From: Cordilura impudica
Taxonomy: Eukaryota > Arthropoda > Insecta > Diptera > Scathophagidae
DNA length: 64,000 nt
Assembly: GCA_963682025.1 (NCBI GenBank)
Contig: OY821520.1
Location: 180,796,626 to 180,860,625 of the forward strand
Direction of reading: 5' to 3'
Made by a program: the position numbers and the translations under genes. Position 1 is the stretch's first letter, and each line of letters opens with the position of its first letter. Under the pieces are notes generated by a model. It did not search any database. It was given only the letters and a program-made list of their open reading frames with translations, and was not told where the DNA came from. Below, piece by piece: positions 38,499 through 53,498 of this stretch.

Positions 38499-39981
38499 GA
38501 TTTTTTTTTTAATTTAATTTCAACACTTTAATATAAAACTTGTATAACACTGTATATGCGTATATAGATTTTATGTGTACACCACTTTTTTGTGGGTACA
38601 TCGATATGTTGAGAAGCTCATAGTAGTCGAAATAAGCATTTTGCAAAATTTTTAGTGCGAGTGTGTATAAAATTTAACAAAAGTTTTTTCTGATTTTTAA
38701 TTATTTCTACAATATTTTTGCAAAATTTAATCAATTTTCTTTTACAAATTAAAGCTTAGATATGACTGTTTATATATTAAAAAAGAAATTTTCATATTTA
38801 GTCTAATTTAAGTTTTTACTGACATTTATCTATCCAGATTGTACAAATTTTCCTACAAAATATCAACAAAATTAATTAAATTTACTAAAACTTAGACATA
38901 TTTCTGTAATAATTTAATGAAATATTGAAATCTTACATATTTTCTTAAAGCTCGATTAAAAATTTTACCAATAAAATGTTTTTTAGATTTTTAAAAATTA
39001 TTTCAAAATTTACTCTATTCTTGAGAAATTTTTTCATATTAGCAAAATTCTTATAAAGTTATTTTGTATAATTTTGCTCTTCACAAATTAAATTAAATAG
39101 ATTTATGTATTATTTTTATGAAAAATTAAAATATTTAGTTACATTTTAACCAAAATATGTATAAACAATTAAATAATGAATTGAATTTTAAACAAAAACA
39201 CTTTTAGTGCTAAAACTCATAGTACACATACGATTTATGGTGTGCGTTATTGTATTTATAGAATCATATTTTATTTATTTTAACATCAAACTTAAAATTT
39301 TACAAAAAATGATTTAAAAATATATGTATGTATATTGAAAAATACTTTGTTTAATTAAATAATTTTGAATGAAATATTTGATACATTTTTTAATAATTTA
39401 AGTTAAATTTCTTCACATTGGTGCAATTCATTTTGTATAGGTATCTGTATACAAATGAAAATAAATCCATTCAATCGTAATTATTTCGATAATTTCTTTT
39501 TTATGAAAAAATCAAAAACCGAATTTATGAAATTTTTTCGTAAGAATTAATATATTTATTTAGAAAATGAATTTTTCAAGGAAAAAAATTTTAATTTTCA
39601 ACAAATTAGATATATTTCAGTAAAAACTACTACTTCTAAATATAATTTTAAATAATCGAATTTTTTTCGCTTCATTTGAGAAAATATTCGTTTTGTCGAT
39701 GAATATTTTTGCATTTGTTAATATTTGTTTGTTTGGAAACGTCTGTGAAAATAATAACAATTATAAAGCGAGATTCACAAACATTGTGATGTATTTGCAA
39801 AATTGTTTAACATTTTTTAATTCTTATATTAAAACAATTAGCGGAAAAAAATAAAAATATTTCATTCTATTACTGCAAAATTTGCTATGAAAATTTTCAT
39901 AAAATTATATAAAATGCAATTTATATTATTGAAGAATATAAATGAATATATTTAAAAAAAAAAAATATGATATAATTTTTT

Positions 39982-40307
39982 TTTGGCGCCAAACTTATAT
40001 CACAGGGAAAAAGCAATTTACCGACGGCAAAATAATTTTAAAAAATGAACTTATTAAAGCGAGATTCCCAAACAAAAACTAAAAAATATATTTTACATTC
40101 TAATGTAAAAAAAAAAATCTCAAAAATAGAAACAAAATGTCTGTCATATATTTGTTATTGTTGTAGAAAAAGTTTTTATTAAAAAAAAAAATAAGAAAAA
40201 AAACGCAAATTTAAATTTTTTGGCGCCAACTGCATATCACAGAAAAATGTCAATTTACCGACGGCAAAATGATAATATATATATAAAAAATCAATTTTGG
40301 CGCCAAA
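39982..40307. promoter_or_regulatory. E2F-like palindrome cluster, unit 5
   Basis: First palindrome 39982-39993, last 40296-40307, with the ACCGACGGCAAAAT boxes between. Confidence 0.5.
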
Positions 40308-40439
40308 CGGATATGAAAATAATATTAAATTAATGTAAAATTTATTTATTTTGTAGAAAAATATTGTCTCTTTCATAAATTTTTAGTGGTCCTGAAAAGG
40401 ACCGATTGTTTGAAAAAAAATTTGTTAATTGGGCATAAT

Positions 40440-40877
<438 letters not shown>

Positions 40878-41136
40878 TCACTGAACACAAACACTGTTAA
40901 CACAAGAATAATTTTTCTGGCAGCTTAATGTGCTGCTTATATAGCAAAATTGGGTACACAATATAAAATTAATAAGGGTGTGTCTTCCACACATACTATT
41001 ACAAAAGATACACATTTTTTTCTCACATACACGGTAGAAATTTACTCGAAATTTGTATAAATACCGGTTGGCTTGGAATAAAAATTATTAGTTCTTGTGC
41101 AGCAATTGTGAAGTGTGTTAAGTGAAAATAAAGTGA

Positions 41137-41454
<318 letters not shown>

Positions 41455-42488
41455 ATATTTTTCTGGATAACATATGGCACAAATTCAAACATTTTTAAAA
41501 ACAATCGGTCCTTTTCAGGACCACTAAAAACTTAAAAAAAGAGTTAATACGTGTTGCAAATTTTTATTTATTTACCAATTTTTCAATATTTATTTTGAAT
41601 TTTACGAAAATATTTCATATTTGTGAAGAAAATAAATTAATATATTACAAATCAAGGTGATATTTTTTTTTTTTGGCGCCAAACTTATATTACAGGAAAA
41701 AATATATTTTATATACGTATGCATTTTTATTTTCAATTTTACTTTAGTACAGTAACAGTTTCTATGAAATTTTGTGTATATACGAATTTTCTTTTGTAAA
41801 TTAGGGATTTTATCAAAATTGTTTCTTTAAGTTTTTGTAGAAGTTATTAAAAATCTAAATTTTTTGTATCACCCAATGATAATTTTCAACAGAAAGTATT
41901 ACAAAAATTTCAGATTGTTTTAAAATTCTATTATAATAGTTTAAAAACTAGTAATACCCGTAATATAAATTATATATTCAGTTATAAAAAAGTCAAATCA
42001 CAATTAAATTTTCAATGAATTTTTATCAAATCTTTATATCTCAAATTTTTCGTTATATTATTTGAATTAAAATTTCTCACGCGAACAAAACAAAGTATTC
42101 TTTAACTCCTAATGGAAATGGCTGTACTCAATATAAAAAAAAACAGTTCAAACATACGCACACAAAATAAAAACGAAAATCTTTGTATGTATAAATAAAA
42201 GCAAGAACAAAATACAATCGAACGATTACGTTTGTGTGTGTGTATTTTTGTTTTCTTGTTATTATACACACATTCAATTTATTTTGTTTTCTTGCTATTA
42301 TACACACATTCGTTAATTTTCACCTATATTTAAAAAAAAAAAAAAAAACAAACGAAATGGAAGGGAAAAATAGTAAAAATAAATTTAGTTTTTGAAAAAT
42401 TTCTTCTCTTTTTTGTAAAAGAATTTGTCGTCCTGAAAAGGACGGATTGTTGTTGTTGTATTTTTTTTGTTTGTTTAGATATCTCCAT

Positions 42489-42896
<408 letters not shown>

Positions 42897-43123
42897 TTAA
42901 GCACTGAATACACAAAATGATATCGTTTCGCCGAAGTACACTCGGTATTTATACTTTTTTTCAATGCTGTCGCTCACACAATAGGGTTGATTTTTAGCTA
43001 GCACACAAGCTGACTTTATCGTTCAAACAATTGTACTTAATGAGCACTTTTGGCGTTAAAAAAATATACAATTTGTGAAAAGTGTTTTTAAGTGTTTGTG
43101 AAAGAAAAAATAACTAAAGAATA

Positions 43124-43501
43124 ATGCCTCCTAAAGCAAGTGGTAAAGCAGCTAAAAAGGCCGGCAAAGCCCAAAAAAATATCACGAAGAGTGGTGGTGA
43201 CAAGACCAGAAGGAAGAAGCGCAAGGAAAGTTACGCCATCTACATTTACAAAGTGTTGAAGCAAGTACATCCTGATACTGGTATTTCTTCAAAGGCCATG
43301 AGTATCATGAACAGTTTTGTAAATGATATTTTTGAACGTATTGCCGCTGAAGCCTCTCGTTTAGCTCAATACAACAAACGTTCGACCATTACCAGTCGGG
43401 AAATTCAAACTGCTGTCCGCCTATTGTTACCCGGTGAATTGGCTAAGCATGCTGTGAGCGAAGGTACAAAAGCTGTCACCAAATATACCAGCTCCAAGTA
43501 A
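43124..43501 (+). CDS. His2B: Histone H2B
   Basis: Reference H2B protein, frame intact. Stem-loop at 43533-43548. Upstream promoter has the GTTAAAAAAATATAC variant also seen in unit 7. Confidence 0.97.
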   Translation: MPPKASGKAAKKAGKAQKNITKSGGDKTRRKKRKESYAIYIYKVLKQVHPDTGISSKAMSIMNSFVNDIFERIAAEASRLAQYNKRSTITSREIQTAVRLLLPGELAKHAVSEGTKAVTKYTSSK

Positions 43502-44173
43502 ATTCTGCCGTTGTGAAATTCCATATATAAAAGGCCCTTTTCAGGGCCACAAAATTAATTCAAAAAGAGATTTTCTTGTTACTGCTATTTTTTTCCTATT
43601 AATATAAAATCAATATGATGATGATGATGAATGAATGAATCAAGAACTGAAAAAATGGACGATTCTAACATTTCCAAGATATATTAAGAAATTTTTTGTT
43701 TTTTTCTAATATAATTTTGCAATTACTAATAAATTGGTAAATCTTTTGTGAATATTTTAGTTTTTTCTGTAATTTAATATGAAAGGTATTTGATTTTCTT
43801 AAACTTTCCATTCTTATTTTTTTTTATATATATATACATATATATATTTAATTAATCTGTTTTCGTGTAATTATATCAATTCTCTACATGATTTTATATA
43901 ATTTGTATTTTCTTCTAAAAACATAATTTTTAATTTCTTCTTCAGAATCTGCAAATCCTTATGAAATAATCTATGTTTTACCTAATCTCTTCATTTACTT
44001 ATATTTATTTTGAAATGTTTTTCCTAATATATTTTGTTATTAGGTAGAAAATTTGTTTGATTTGTAATTTAATCTCTTTTTAGTAAATATTTTGTAGCCC
44101 TGAAAAGGGCTGTTTAGATAATAAATCTTTTTTCGAATATCGAAAATAATTTGTTCTTCTTTTGGGAAAAAAT

Positions 44174-44872
44174 TTACTTTTTGCCGGCGGCTTTCTTGGC
44201 AGCTGGTTTCTTTGCTGCTGGAACAACTTTTTTCGATTTAGCTGCAACTACTGCGGCGGACTTTGCCTTTGGTGGTTTTGGTTTTGTTGCTGGTGCTTTT
44301 TTGATGGCAACAGCTGCGGCGGGTTTTGCTTTAACTGTACCAGTCTTTTTGGCGGTTTTTGCCTTCGACTTTTCGGTCTTTTTCTTTTCGGCCGTCTTCT
44401 TGGCAGCAGTTGCTTTCTTTACTGTAACAGCAGTTGCCTTCTTTTTGGTAGCAGCGGCAGTCTTCTTCTTTTTCTCACCAGCAGCCTTTTTCTTTTCAAC
44501 GGCAGCTTTTGTTGGCTTGGGATCTTTTGAGGCAGCAACAGACAATTTGAATGAACCAGAAGCACCCTTACCTTTTGTTTGAATCAATTTTCCACTCGAA
44601 ACGGCACCAACCAAATATTTCTTAATAAAAGGGGCCAATTTTTGGGAGTCCACCTTGTATGTACTATTCAGATATTTCTTAATGGCTTGAATTGATGAAC
44701 CACCACGTTCCTTTAAAGTTTTAATGGCAGCATCGACCATCACTTGTGTAGTGGGATGAGTTGCTGATGGTTTCTTTGCCTTAGTGGAGGCAGCTTTTTT
44801 AGCCTTTTTCTCTGCAGCGGGAGCAGCAGCAACTGGAGATGCGGCAGATTCAACAACAGCGGTATCAGACAT
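44174..44872 (-). CDS. His1: Linker histone H1
   Basis: Identical to other H1 copies. Stem-loop (minus) at 44096-44111. Confidence 0.96.
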   Translation of the reverse strand: MSDTAVVESAASPVAAAPAAEKKAKKAASTKAKKPSATHPTTQVMVDAAIKTLKERGGSSIQAIKKYLNSTYKVDSQKLAPFIKKYLVGAVSSGKLIQTKGKGASGSFKLSVAASKDPKPTKAAVEKKKAAGEKKKKTAAATKKKATAVTVKKATAAKKTAEKKKTEKSKAKTAKKTGTVKAKPAAAVAIKKAPATKPKPPKAKSAAVVAAKSKKVVPAAKKPAAKKAAGKK

Positions 44873-46353
44873 GATTTTTTTTTTAATTTAATTTCAACAC
44901 TTTAATATAAAACTTGTATAACACTGTATATGCGTATATAGATTTTATGTGTACACCACTTTTTTGTGGGTACATCGATATGTTGAGAAGCTCATAGTAG
45001 TCGAAATAAGCATTTTGCAAAATTTTTAGTGCGAGTGTGTATAAAATTTAACAAAAGTTTTTTCTGATTTTTAATTATTTCTACAATATTTTTGCAAAAT
45101 TTAATCAATTTTCTTTTACAAATTAAAGCTTAGATATGAATGTTTATATATTAAAAAAGAAATTTTCATATTTAGTCTAATTTAAGTTTTTACTGACATT
45201 TATCTATCCAGATTGTATAAATTTTCCTACAAAATATCAACAAAATTAATTAAATTTACTAAAACTTAGACATATTTCTGTAATAATTTAATGAAATATT
45301 GAAATCTTACATATTTTCTTAAAGCTCGATTAAAAATTTTACCAATAAAATGTTTTTTAGATTTTTAAAAATTATTTCAAAATTTACTCTATTCTTGAGA
45401 AATTTTTTCATATTAGCAAAATTCTTATAAAGTTATTTTGTATAATTTTGCTCTTCACAAATTAAATTAAATAGATTTATGTATTATTTTTATGAAAAAT
45501 TAAAATATTTAGTTACATTTTAACCAAAATATGTATAAACAATTAAATAATGAATTGAATTTTAAACAAAAACACTTTTAGTGCTAAAACTCATAGTACA
45601 CATACGATTTATGGTGTGCGTTATTGTATTTATAGAATCATATTTTATTTATTTTAACATCAAACTTAAAATTTTACAAAAAATGATTTAAAAATATATG
45701 TATGTATATTGAAAAATACTTTGTTTAATTAAATAATTTTGAATGAAATATTTGATACATTTTTTAATAATTTAAGTTAAATTTCTTCACATTGGTGCAA
45801 TTCATTTTGTATAGGTATCTGTATACAAATGAAAATAAATCCATTCAATCGTAATTATTTCGATAATTTCTTTTTTATGAAAAAATCAAAAACCGAATTT
45901 ATGAAATTTTTTCGTAAGAATTAATATATTTATTCAGAAAATGAATTTTTCAAGGAAAAAAATTTTAATTTTCAACAAATTAGATATATTTCAGTAAAAA
46001 CTACTACTTCTAAATATAATTTTAAATAATCGAATTTTTTTCGCTTCATTTGAGAAAATATTCGTTTTGTCGATGAATATTTTTGCATTTGTTAATATTT
46101 GTTTGTTTGGAAACGTCTGTGAAAATAATAACAAATATAAAGCGAGATTCACAAACATTGTGATGTATTTGCAAAATTGTTTAACATTTTTTAATTCTTA
46201 TATTAAAACAATTAGCGGAAAAAAATAAAAATATTTCATTCTATTACTGCAAAATTTGCTATGAAAATTTTCATAAAATTATATAAAATGCAATTTATAT
46301 TATTGAAGAATATAAATGAATATATTTTAAAAAAAAATATGATATAATTTTTT

Positions 46354-46683
46354 TTTGGCGCCAAACTTATATCACAGGGAAAAAGCAATTTACCGACGGC
46401 AAAATAATTTTAAAAAATGAACTTATTAAAGCGAGATTCCCAAACAAAAACTAAAAAATATATTTATTTTACATTCTAATGTAAAAAAAAAATCTCAAAA
46501 ATAGAAACAAAATGTCTGTCATATATTTGTTATTGTTGTAGAAAAAGTTTTTATTAAAAAAAAAAAATAAGAAAAAAAACGCAAATTTAAATTTTTTGGC
46601 GCCAACTGCATATCACAGAAAAATGTCAATTTACCGACGGCAAAATGATAATATATATATAAAAAATCAATTTTGGCGCCAAA
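46354..46683. promoter_or_regulatory. E2F-like palindrome cluster, unit 6
   Basis: First palindrome 46354-46365, last 46672-46683. Confidence 0.5.
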
Positions 46684-46815
46684 CGGATATGAAAATAATA
46701 TTAAATTAATGTAAAATTTATTTATTTTGTAGAAAAATATTGTCTCTTTCATAAATTTTTAGTGGTCCTGAAAAGGACCGATTGTTTGAAAAAAAATTTG
46801 TTAATTGGGCATAAT

Positions 46816-47253
<438 letters not shown>

Positions 47254-47512
47254 TCACTGAACACAAACACTGTTAACACAAGAATAATTTTTCTGGCAGC
47301 TTAATGTGCTGCTTATATAGCAAAATTGAGTACACAATATAAAATTAATAAGGGTGTGTCTTCCACACATACTATTACAAAAGATACACATTTTTTTCTC
47401 ACATACACGGTAGAAATTTACTCGAAATTTGTATAAATACCGGTTGGCTTGGAATAAAAATTATTAGTTCTTGTGCAGCAATTGTGAAGTGTGTTAAGTG
47501 AAAATAAAGTGA

Positions 47513-47830
<318 letters not shown>

Positions 47831-48527
47831 ATATTTTTCTGGATAACATATGGCACAAATTCAAACATTTTTAAAAACAATCGGTCCTTTTCAGGACCAC
47901 TAAAAACTTAAAAAAAGAGTTAATACGTGTTGCAAATTTTTATTTATTTACCAATTTTTCAATATTTATTTTGAATTTTACGAAAATATTTCATATTTGT
48001 GAAGAAAATAAATTAATATATTACAAATCAAGGTGATATTTTTTTTTTTTGGCGCCAAACTTATATTACAGGAAAAAATATATTTTATATACGTATGCAT
48101 TTTTATTTTCAATTTTACTTTAGTACAGTAACAGTTTCTATGAAATTTTGTGTATATACGAATTTTCTTTTGTAAATTAGGGATTTTATCAAAATTGTTT
48201 CTTTAAGTTTTTGTAGAAGTTATTAAAAATCTAAATTTTTTGTATCACCCAATGATAATTTTCAACAGAAAGTATTACAAAAATTTCAGATTGTTTTAAA
48301 ATTCTATTATAATAGTTTAAAAACTAGTAATACCCGTAATATAAATTATATATTCAGTTATAAAAAAGTCAAATCACAATTAAATTTTCAATGAATTTTT
48401 ATCAAATCTTTATATCTCAAATTTTTCGTTATATTATTTGAATTAAAATTTCTCACGCGAACAAAACAAAGTATTCTTTAACTCCTAATGGAAATGGCTG
48501 TACTCAATATAAAAAAAAACAGTTCAA

Positions 48528-48540
48528 ACATACGCACACA
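48528..48540 (+). repeat. Target site duplication of element C (left copy)
   Basis: ACATACGCACACA, repeated at 53486-53498; single in empty units (for example in the H4-H2A spacer of unit 1 near 5629-5639). Confidence 0.9.
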
Positions 48541-48653
48541 TTCGTTTGCTAGCAGCCAAGCTAGTGTGCTATATTGTGTAGTTAAAAGTGAAAAGTGAAA
48601 AAGTTATAAATTTAAGTTGTGCCGAGTATATTGTGTTGTGTCCTGTAACTGCT

Positions 48654-50210
48654 ATGGAGGGAGACGAAGTTCTTGGTCCGAAGAGGAAGAGAGCAGGGTC
48701 GGTTGAAAATGACTCTGGTGATTATAAGAAGATGTACGAGGCAGCCATGCTTCAGATTACTGAACAGAAGGAAATGATTTTGAGCCTTCTAGAAGAAAAT
48801 AAGAAGATGAGAGGCAGCTTTGAAAAATGGGAGGCCATTGTTTCTAAGGCTAATTGTGGAGATTGCTCATCTGAAGATGAAATGGAAACTGATAGTGCTA
48901 TGAGCCAAGATCAACTTGAAGTGGCGGCTAACATTGAGCCGAAAGATGCGGCTAATATAAAACCGGCATCTGTTAATGTGAGGTGTGTTGAAAGTTCCGC
49001 TGATAAGAAGGGTGGTGGCATCACATCAGGAAAATTTCGAAAATCGCCTGTTGCCAAAGGAGCTGCAATCAACAAAGGCGTTAATAAAAATAAGGCGGAA
49101 AAGGATACCGAACCATTGAATGGTACTAGAAAAGGCGACAGTACTGTGGATAAGGTAAATTTTAAGTCTGTACCGGCTATTACGGTTTACAATATTAATA
49201 TTAAAAGTTTGACAGAGGGTATGACTGCGAAATTAGGTCATAGTAATTTTATCGTAAAAATTTTAAGCAAAAATGTCGCGAACATAGGGGTCTGCACTAT
49301 TGACGATTTTAATGGTGTTAAGGATTTGCTAGTGGATAGAAAGATACATTTCTATACATTTACTCCTAAGGAGTTGAGACCCATCTCGGTTCTGATTAAG
49401 GGTCTATCGGATTCGTATGAGGTTGAGGAGGTGCGGGAATACCTAGGTGACCTGCAGATCGCTTTGAATGTGAAAAGGTTACAGAAGTTAGGTGGCGATA
49501 AGTGGTTGATCCAGATGGATAGGTCCTCGGATATAAAATCTTTTTATGGGATTAAATATATTCTCCATTGTAAGGTTCAGATAGGGAGTTTTAAGCGGAA
49601 GGGTCTTACACAGTGTTACAATTGCCAACGTTTTGGCCATGTTTCGAGTAACTGCCAGATGCCCTATAGATGTGTGAAATGTGGCGGGGATCACGGTCCT
49701 GGTAAGTGCAGTGTGCCCGCCAAGGGCGAGAATACTGCTGAGACTATAGTCAAAGATGCTGTCACGGGACAGTTGGTCCGCAAGATAGGTTTGACTACAA
49801 AGTGCGTGAATTGTGGCGTAGAGGGACACGCTGCTAGCTCTAGGGATTGTCCGAGGAGAAAGGAGCTTCTTAATAGGGTTCACTTGAAGAAGGTAAATGG
49901 CGGCATGATGGGAAAGGCCACGGAGAGGGCTCCAGGGCATGGCATTATGGGAGCTGGAGTCTCTTATGCGGCAGCTGCCAAGATGGCATCTGTGCCTGAA
50001 GGGAGTGTGGGCAGTGATTTTGGTCTGAGTGACTCTACTGCACAGTTTAATATCTTAGATAGGGACTGCCAACGGTTCTTTGGAGGGGGTATTCTGAAGT
50101 GTTTAGGGAAAATTGGTGGTTTTGCTAGGCAATATCAGACATTAGTTACAGATGAGGATAAATCTCGGGCTCTGCTTGGGATGCTGATCTCTATACGTCA
50201 GGATGGCTAG
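48654..50210 (+). CDS. Element C ORF1: zinc-knuckle RNA-binding protein
   Basis: 518 residues, same architecture as B ORF1, with a handful of substitutions in the linker region (for example an Asn in VAANIEPK and Arg in GKFRKS) and Gly for Ser before LSDSTAQF. All knuckle cysteines and histidines are kept. First ATG of the frame chosen. Confidence 0.92.
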   Translation: MEGDEVLGPKRKRAGSVENDSGDYKKMYEAAMLQITEQKEMILSLLEENKKMRGSFEKWEAIVSKANCGDCSSEDEMETDSAMSQDQLEVAANIEPKDAANIKPASVNVRCVESSADKKGGGITSGKFRKSPVAKGAAINKGVNKNKAEKDTEPLNGTRKGDSTVDKVNFKSVPAITVYNINIKSLTEGMTAKLGHSNFIVKILSKNVANIGVCTIDDFNGVKDLLVDRKIHFYTFTPKELRPISVLIKGLSDSYEVEEVREYLGDLQIALNVKRLQKLGGDKWLIQMDRSSDIKSFYGIKYILHCKVQIGSFKRKGLTQCYNCQRFGHVSSNCQMPYRCVKCGGDHGPGKCSVPAKGENTAETIVKDAVTGQLVRKIGLTTKCVNCGVEGHAASSRDCPRRKELLNRVHLKKVNGGMMGKATERAPGHGIMGAGVSYAAAAKMASVPEGSVGSDFGLSDSTAQFNILDRDCQRFFGGGILKCLGKIGGFARQYQTLVTDEDKSRALLGMLISIRQDG

Positions 50211-53130
50211 AACACTCAAGTGTATTTTTATAAACGTAAACTCCATCGTCTCAAGACACAGGCGACATTATTTAAGGGTATTTTTGGATACCCATCGACC
50301 GGACATTTTACTAATTGCGGAGCATAAACTCTCCCCGGGACATAGGATTGACTTCGGGGGGTATATAACGTACAGACAGAACCGACAGAGGGGACGTGGA
50401 GGAGGGACAGCCGTCTTTATAAGGGACGACATACGTTGCGAGAGGGTTGTTCTGGATACCGGAAACGTGGAAAACACTGCGATTCGCGTTGAGAGTGTGG
50501 GTGGAACCTCTATGATGGTGATTGCCCTATACCTGCGACCTCAGGACTCGCTACTCGGATCAGACTTTGACGCCATAGTTGACTTAGCTGGACACGGAAA
50601 GGTTCTTATTGGGGCTGACCTTAATGCTAGACACCCGTACTGGGGGGGGACTGTCACGAACGCTAACGGAAACGCTCTGCGGGACATTTTACTTGCTTGT
50701 CCATATATGGACATTAACCGAACTAACGGGGCGACACGGATAACACGGACTTCTTCATCTTTTATAGATTTTTTTATATCATCATCTGATATATCCTTGA
50801 CAGCGGGTTCTGACAGCGGGTTGAACACTTTAGACTTTGAATCGGACCATAGGGCAGTGGAGATTTTAATTGAGACTGGTGGCCTTGTCGAGCGGGAAAG
50901 ACCAATGTTGTATAATTTCGACAAAATGAATAGAAGACTTTTTAACAGGGAACTTAATCGGGGACTTCCGAGACATGAACTACCTACTAATAGAAACGTA
51001 ACAACACAGGAAATTGACGAGTGTATTGAGGCTATGGGCGGAATATTTCGGAGTGCTATGGATTCCTCAATACCGAAAGTCCCAGTGGGGGGAAGGGGAC
51101 TCTTGAAGCTTTCTCCAGTTATACTTGGGTATATAGGAGAGAAGAAAAGACTGAGGAGGATTTTGCAGCGAACAGAGGACCCTGGTCGTGCAAATATAGT
51201 TAGGGCTGACATAAGAAATCTGGATAGGATAATTCAGGGAGCCATTGCAGTTTACGAACAAGATTATTGGACAAAATACTTACAGGACATTAGGGTTGAC
51301 AATCTGACATTTCGTCAGGTGAATCGGGCCACTAATCGTCGCAGTCGACGTCCGATACCGGACTTAAAGGGTTTAGGCGAGACTGTTATATCGGATGAAA
51401 AGGGGAAGGCTGATCTTTTAGCTGACAGTTTTCATGGGATATGCAGCGTAGGTCCTGAAATACGGTCTGATGTATTTATTGACTTTGTGAATAGGAATAT
51501 TTCGGAACTGGATGACGGAACACCTCTGATTTCGTTTGGGGGTGACATTAGGGCAGATGAAGGTACGACGGCACACGGCTTTATTGGTCCATCTGATATA
51601 GGTTCAGCTTTGAGAAGAAGAAGCAATAAGAAGTCAGCTGGTAGGGATGGAATTCCGGATATAGTTCTCCGGAGGACTGACTTTCCGACCTGGAGGTTTT
51701 TAGCAGTCTTGTTGAATCACTGCATTAATTTATGCTATTTTCCAAAAATATGGAAGGAGGCGCTAATAGTACCCATCCTGAAGCCGGGTTCTGATCCGGC
51801 TCAGAGTGGAAACTACAGGCCCATATCCCTTCTATCTGCTTTCGGAAAGTTGCTTGAATACTTTGTGTTGAACAGGATTCGCAACAGAATTTCCAACGGT
51901 GATATACTAAAGGATTTTCAGTTTGGGTTTAAAGGTGGCCACTCGACATCTCATGCACTGATGTTATTTTCGGACTTTGTGACTAGGGGACTTAACAACA
52001 GGTATGCTACCATCGCTGTTAGCCTTGACTTTTCCAGGGCATTTGATACAGCATGGCAGGGGGGCATACTGTACAAGATGACCACTATGGGCTTTGACAG
52101 GGGAACGTGCAGGATGGTTGCAGATTTTTTAAAGGGACGGACCTCCAGAGTGAGGGTCGGTGAGAGTCTCTCTGGAACGAGAAATGTAGTGGCAGGTGTT
52201 CCACAGGGGTCGCTACTGGGGCCAGTATTGTATAACATATTTGTATCTGACATCCCTCAACCACCAGAGGGTGATTTACTGCTCGTCTATGCTGACGATA
52301 TTTTGATTGCGGCCTCGGGTGCTGGGGCCAGGACAACGAATAGGAGGGTAAATGCTTACCTGGAGACTCTCTCAGCTTACTTTCGTCAATGGGGACTTCG
52401 GCTGAACGTTGGTAAATGTAATGGGATCATTTTGAAAGGGAGGCGCGGGCGCCTCTTCCGTAACGCAAGGAGCTTTGTACCTGTCCTCAGGGTTGGTATG
52501 GAGAATATAGTTGTAGGGGATAGAATTAAATACTTGGGGGTAATATTCCACGGGAATTTTGAGTATTATAGGCATATAGATTATATATTGGAAAAGGTTA
52601 AGAAGGTATACTGGGTATACCATAGATTAATAGGAAGGAGGGGTGGCCTCAGTACCAGGGTGAGGTTGTTGGTGTACTTTCAGATAATAAGACCCCTCAT
52701 ATCATATGCCTTTCCTACCTGGTTTGGAATTTCTTCGAGCCAGATGGAGAGGCTTCGGATATGGGAACGGCGTATTTTTAGGGCATGCCTGGGATTGAGG
52801 CCTGAGATTGGGCCAGATGGGGTGGTGCGTAGACCATCCTGTAGGGTGATCTACAACAGTGTAGGTTCCCCTAGAATAGATGTTTACCTGGTGAACTCAG
52901 CTATTAGATTTTTGGAGAGGGCATCTACCCTGGACAATGGTTTGGTGGCAGGGTGCTTTACGCGGAATAGGAACGTTGAGGTTATTTTAGGTAACGGGTA
53001 TATGTCTCCGGTAGACCTCTTGACCCTGAGGGATGGTGGCTATTTATTCGATGGTGCAGACCTCTTGTTTTACCACAGGAGAATTAGGTCTTTTGACATG
53101 TGTGATCTGGTGTACAACACCGCACAATAG
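50203..53130 (+). CDS. Element C ORF2: APE endonuclease / reverse transcriptase
   Basis: 975 residues; endonuclease and YADD reverse transcriptase motifs all present. Differences from B include Phe to Ser in KGRTSRVRV, Ile to Leu in GIILKGR and Glu to Gly in FHGNFEYY. None touches a catalytic residue, though the FHGNF change sits in the conserved YLGV(I/F)xH region. Overlaps ORF1 by ATGGCTAG. Confidence 0.92.
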   Translation: MARTLKCIFINVNSIVSRHRRHYLRVFLDTHRPDILLIAEHKLSPGHRIDFGGYITYRQNRQRGRGGGTAVFIRDDIRCERVVLDTGNVENTAIRVESVGGTSMMVIALYLRPQDSLLGSDFDAIVDLAGHGKVLIGADLNARHPYWGGTVTNANGNALRDILLACPYMDINRTNGATRITRTSSSFIDFFISSSDISLTAGSDSGLNTLDFESDHRAVEILIETGGLVERERPMLYNFDKMNRRLFNRELNRGLPRHELPTNRNVTTQEIDECIEAMGGIFRSAMDSSIPKVPVGGRGLLKLSPVILGYIGEKKRLRRILQRTEDPGRANIVRADIRNLDRIIQGAIAVYEQDYWTKYLQDIRVDNLTFRQVNRATNRRSRRPIPDLKGLGETVISDEKGKADLLADSFHGICSVGPEIRSDVFIDFVNRNISELDDGTPLISFGGDIRADEGTTAHGFIGPSDIGSALRRRSNKKSAGRDGIPDIVLRRTDFPTWRFLAVLLNHCINLCYFPKIWKEALIVPILKPGSDPAQSGNYRPISLLSAFGKLLEYFVLNRIRNRISNGDILKDFQFGFKGGHSTSHALMLFSDFVTRGLNNRYATIAVSLDFSRAFDTAWQGGILYKMTTMGFDRGTCRMVADFLKGRTSRVRVGESLSGTRNVVAGVPQGSLLGPVLYNIFVSDIPQPPEGDLLLVYADDILIAASGAGARTTNRRVNAYLETLSAYFRQWGLRLNVGKCNGIILKGRRGRLFRNARSFVPVLRVGMENIVVGDRIKYLGVIFHGNFEYYRHIDYILEKVKKVYWVYHRLIGRRGGLSTRVRLLVYFQIIRPLISYAFPTWFGISSSQMERLRIWERRIFRACLGLRPEIGPDGVVRRPSCRVIYNSVGSPRIDVYLVNSAIRFLERASTLDNGLVAGCFTRNRNVEVILGNGYMSPVDLLTLRDGGYLFDGADLLFYHRRIRSFDMCDLVYNTAQ

Positions 53131-53460
53131 AACTTGTATCTTTCACTCTTTTACTACATTCTTTATCTTTTGTAAATATTGTTTCCTCTTTTATGTAAAT
53201 ATTTAGATTTAACCCTTTTAGTTTATAAGTATAGTTTTTTAAGTATTAGTATGTATTAAATGTCTCCTTTTTTATATCCCTTTTTTGAGGAATGTTATTG
53301 AGTGTATTAAATTTATTTATATGACTAAGTGCCCCAGCTAAGCTGGATTTTTATATATTATTTGTTAAGTCCTTGAAAAGTACCTTAGTACGTAAGGAAT
53401 AGATGTTAAGAGAAAATATTATTCTTTAAGAGTATTTTGTAAATCGAATTTTTGGGAAAT
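53131..53460 (+). other. Element C 3' UTR
   Basis: Same as the B 3' UTR; no coding potential. Inverted repeat CCAGCTAAGCTGG at 53334-53346. Confidence 0.6.
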
Positions 53461-53485
53461 AAATGAAATGAAATGAAATGAAATG

Positions 53486-53498
53486 ACATACGCACACA
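53486..53498 (+). repeat. Target site duplication of element C (right copy)
   Basis: ACATACGCACACA, followed by the resumed H4-H2A spacer (AAATAAAAACG). Confidence 0.9.

Larger units (their letters stand above)
48541..53485 (+). mobile_element. Element C: Jockey-like non-LTR retrotransposon, both ORFs open
   Basis: 4945 bp, the cleanest copy: a 13-bp target site duplication directly abuts both ends. Nearly identical to B over its whole length. The first bases after the duplication are TTCG; the CA of the family's CATTCG start can be supplied by the duplication. Tail of five AAATG copies (53461-53485). The 3' UTR inverted repeat is at 53334-53346. Inserted in the H4-H2A spacer, same direction as H4. 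Near-identity with B and D at different sites indicates recent retrotransposition. Confidence 0.93.
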
